Origin: an uncultured Chloroflexales bacterium
Lineage (GTDB): Bacteria > Chloroflexota > Chloroflexia > Chloroflexales > Chloroflexaceae
Reading direction: 5' to 3'
Assembly: GCA_937902315.1 (NCBI GenBank)
Contig: CALGUG010000008.1
Span: 175,780 to 239,779, forward strand
DNA: 64,000 nt
A program made the position numbers and the translations under genes. Shown here piece by piece: positions 62,369 through 64,000 of the stretch; the first letter of the stretch is position 1; each line of letters starts with the position of its first letter. A model generated the notes under the pieces. The model was not told the DNA's origin, searched no databases, and was given only the letters and a program-made list of their open reading frames with translations.

Positions 62369-63604
62369 ATGACAGCCATGGTTAGCCAGCATAACCAACT
62401 AGCGATCGACGGTGGCACCCCTGTTCGCAGCAAGCCGTTCGGCCCTTGGCCGCTCTGGGACGAGCGCGATGAAGAAGCCCTTTTGCGAGCGCTCCGTTCT
62501 GGCAATTGGGGCATCGGCGGCGACGAGACCGAGCGTTTCGAACAAGAGCTGGCCGAAGCTGCTGGCGCACGTTACGCCTTGACTGTTACCAATGGCACCG
62601 CAGCCCTCGAAGCGGCTCTGCGAGCTTGCGGCGTGGGCTACGGCGACGAAGTGATCGTGCCGCCCTACACCTTTATTGCCACTGCCTCGGCGGTGCTGCT
62701 GGTGGGCGGAATCCCCGTATTTGCCGATATCGACCCCAACACCTTCAACATCGACCCCAACACCATCGAAGCTCTGATCACGCCCCGCACCAAAGCCATC
62801 GTGCCCGTACATATCGGTGGCTTGCCTGCCGACATGGATGCGATTATGGAGATCGCGCGTCGCCACAATCTGTTGGTGCTCGAAGACGCCTGCCAAGCGA
62901 TCGGCGCGACGTGGCGCGGCCAGTGGGTCGGCGCTATCGGCGATATCGGTTGTTATAGCTTCCAGTCCTCGAAAAACATCAACTCCGGCGAAGGCGGAGC
63001 GATCATCACCAGCAACCCTCAGCTCGAAGAAGCCTGCTGGGGCTTCAAAAACTGTGGTCGTGTGCGCGGCGGGCAGTGGTACCAGCACGAGACCTTGGGC
63101 GACAATTTCCGTCTCTCGCAGTTCCAGGCGGCGATCCTGCGCTCGCAGATGAGCCGCTTCGAAGAGTGGGCCGCGTTGCGCGAGCGCAACGGCGACTATC
63201 TGTGCCAAGGGCTGCGCGAACTAGGTGGCCTGATGCCGGTTGTGCGCGATGAGCGCGTGACTCGCCACGCCTACCACATCGTTGTAACCCGTTACGACTC
63301 GAGCGCCTTCGGCGGCTGGAGCCGCGAGCGCTTTATGGAAGCGCTGCGAGCCGAGGGCATTCCCTGCGCGCCCGGCTATCGCCCGATCTACGACACGGGT
63401 GGCATTCAAAAGGGCGAGCAGACTCTGCGCAAGGCGCTTGGCTTGGGACCAGCACCTAAGCCCAACTGCCCCGTGACCGAGCGCGTTTGTCACGCAGAGG
63501 CCATGTGGTTGGTCGGCCAAAGCGCTCTGTTGGGCAGCCAGTCCGATATGGACGATATTTTGACTGCGGTCGAAAAGATCAAAAAAGCCGCCCAGAAGGG
63601 CTAG
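62369..63604 (+). CDS. DegT/DnrJ/EryC1/StrS-family sugar aminotransferase
   Basis: The 411-residue PLP enzyme shows the N-terminal signature GGTPVRSKPFGPWPLWDERD, then ALTVTNGTAALEAALRACGV and DEVIVPPYTFIATASAVLL. The PLP Lys is in CYSFQSSKNINSGEGGAI and the Asp contacting the pyridine nitrogen in VLEDACQAIGATW. Relatives transfer an amino group to keto-sugars or to scyllo-inosose. Some DegT-like proteins in sugar-catabolic loci have oxidoreductase-linked or unknown roles. GAGG lies 6 nt before ATG 62369, so that start is preferred over 62363. It probably forms a two-gene unit with the PfkB kinase. Confidence 0.9.
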   Translation: MTAMVSQHNQLAIDGGTPVRSKPFGPWPLWDERDEEALLRALRSGNWGIGGDETERFEQELAEAAGARYALTVTNGTAALEAALRACGVGYGDEVIVPPYTFIATASAVLLVGGIPVFADIDPNTFNIDPNTIEALITPRTKAIVPVHIGGLPADMDAIMEIARRHNLLVLEDACQAIGATWRGQWVGAIGDIGCYSFQSSKNINSGEGGAIITSNPQLEEACWGFKNCGRVRGGQWYQHETLGDNFRLSQFQAAILRSQMSRFEEWAALRERNGDYLCQGLRELGGLMPVVRDERVTRHAYHIVVTRYDSSAFGGWSRERFMEALRAEGIPCAPGYRPIYDTGGIQKGEQTLRKALGLGPAPKPNCPVTERVCHAEAMWLVGQSALLGSQSDMDDILTAVEKIKKAAQKG

Positions 63605-63611
63605 CCAGCGC

Positions 63612-64000
63612 TTATATCAAATCCTCTTAAAGACTTGTGCCTTTCGTAATACGTGAAAAGGAAAACAGGAGTTCCGCTCTGCCGAAGGCCAAAACATAGA
63701 GTGGTCAACCAGATTTCGTATGACATCGAGCTTGCGTCAAGGTTCCCTGAGTCTGTCGCAGGGAACCTTGGCTTAGTGCAGAGAACGAAATAGTTTGGAC
63801 GAGGCGTGAGGCGTTGCTCGCCTCACACCCTTCTCCCGCATCTATGCATTAGCCAAAAGTCGTGTCGGCAGCAAAAGACGATCGTTCGCATACCATCGCG
63901 GAATTATCTTTGAGAGCAAAGAACTCAGAGAGCTTGTATGCGATTTCGCATACAAGCTCAACATTCACCCCCTCGCCCGCAGTGCGGGAGAGGGGGCCGG
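63612..64000. repeat. Composite repeat block at the right edge (inverted B, C, E)
   Basis: An inverted B element covers about 63613-63722 (core CTCTGCCGAAGGCC at 63677-63690, ends AAATCCTCTT and ACCAGATTTCGTATG). Module C is at about 63841-63930 (AAAAGTCGTGTCGGCAGCAA at 63854), and an E hairpin (CTCGCCCGCAGTGCGGGAG, 63972-63990) runs into the window end. This repeats the C-then-E order seen at 29.7 kb. No gene is supported after 63604. Confidence 0.75.

Overview
This is about 64 kb of chromosomal DNA from what is most likely a member of the Chloroflexota, plausibly a Herpetosiphon-like bacterium. That assignment is an inference. It rests on the mix of genes (an FMN-riboswitch ABC riboflavin transporter of RibXY type, GAF/SpoIIE-type phosphatases, a MalT-like LuxR regulator, secreted proteins built from FPxTGH...FW...IFG repeats), on moderate GC in genes with AT-rich spacers, and on the absence of an outer-membrane signature. 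No rRNA, tRNA, CRISPR array, insertion-sequence transposase or prophage was seen.

Layout. 0-7 kb: a MocR/GntR regulator running off the left edge with an array of operator half-sites, a cupin, a decayed small membrane-protein gene, two tandem glutamate dehydrogenase genes with matching structured leaders, and a degenerate receiver protein. 6.5-14 kb: a SpoIIE-type phosphatase, an MFS exporter, a polyprenyl-phosphate glycosyltransferase and DNA polymerase I. 14.5-21 kb: glutamate synthase large subunit behind a possible attenuator, and a SWIM zinc-finger protein behind a long structured leader. 21-32.5 kb: secreted repeat protein, glycerophosphodiesterase, MalT-like regulator, secreted protein, DprA, MgtC-like protein and a pair of class-I amidotransferase-like hydrolases. 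32.9-44.4 kb: a VanW protein with a proline-rich tail, a second secreted repeat protein, Lon protease, an SH3-domain membrane protein, then an FMN riboswitch with ribX and ribY, and a HAD nucleotidase. 44.4-50.6 kb: enolase-superfamily dehydratase, GAF-GAF-SpoIIE phosphatase, O-methyltransferase, GH13_18 sugar phosphorylase. 51-63.6 kb: a sugar locus with two GH116 beta-glycosidases, a MalFG/solute-binding ABC importer, a divergent LacI regulator, a PfkB kinase and a DegT aminotransferase.

How the genes work together. Three nitrogen-assimilation genes (two gdh and gltB) lie within 17 kb and each has a structured leader. Riboflavin uptake is under FMN control. In the last 13 kb a LacI repressor and the importer operon share one intergenic promoter region with palindromes; the operon continues into two GH116 enzymes, which fits capture and hydrolysis of a beta-glycoside. 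Neither ABC importer has an ATPase gene here.

The most unusual feature is a dense family of intergenic repeats. Two short elements (A, about 165 bp; B, about 115 bp) share ends resembling ATACCAAATCCG, carry different conserved cores, are often joined at a shared end, and occur about 13 and 8 times, always between genes. They cluster with three further hairpin-rich modules (C, D, E). The two gdh leaders, which keep the same three-hairpin architecture with different stem sequences, are the best candidate for an undescribed cis-acting RNA.
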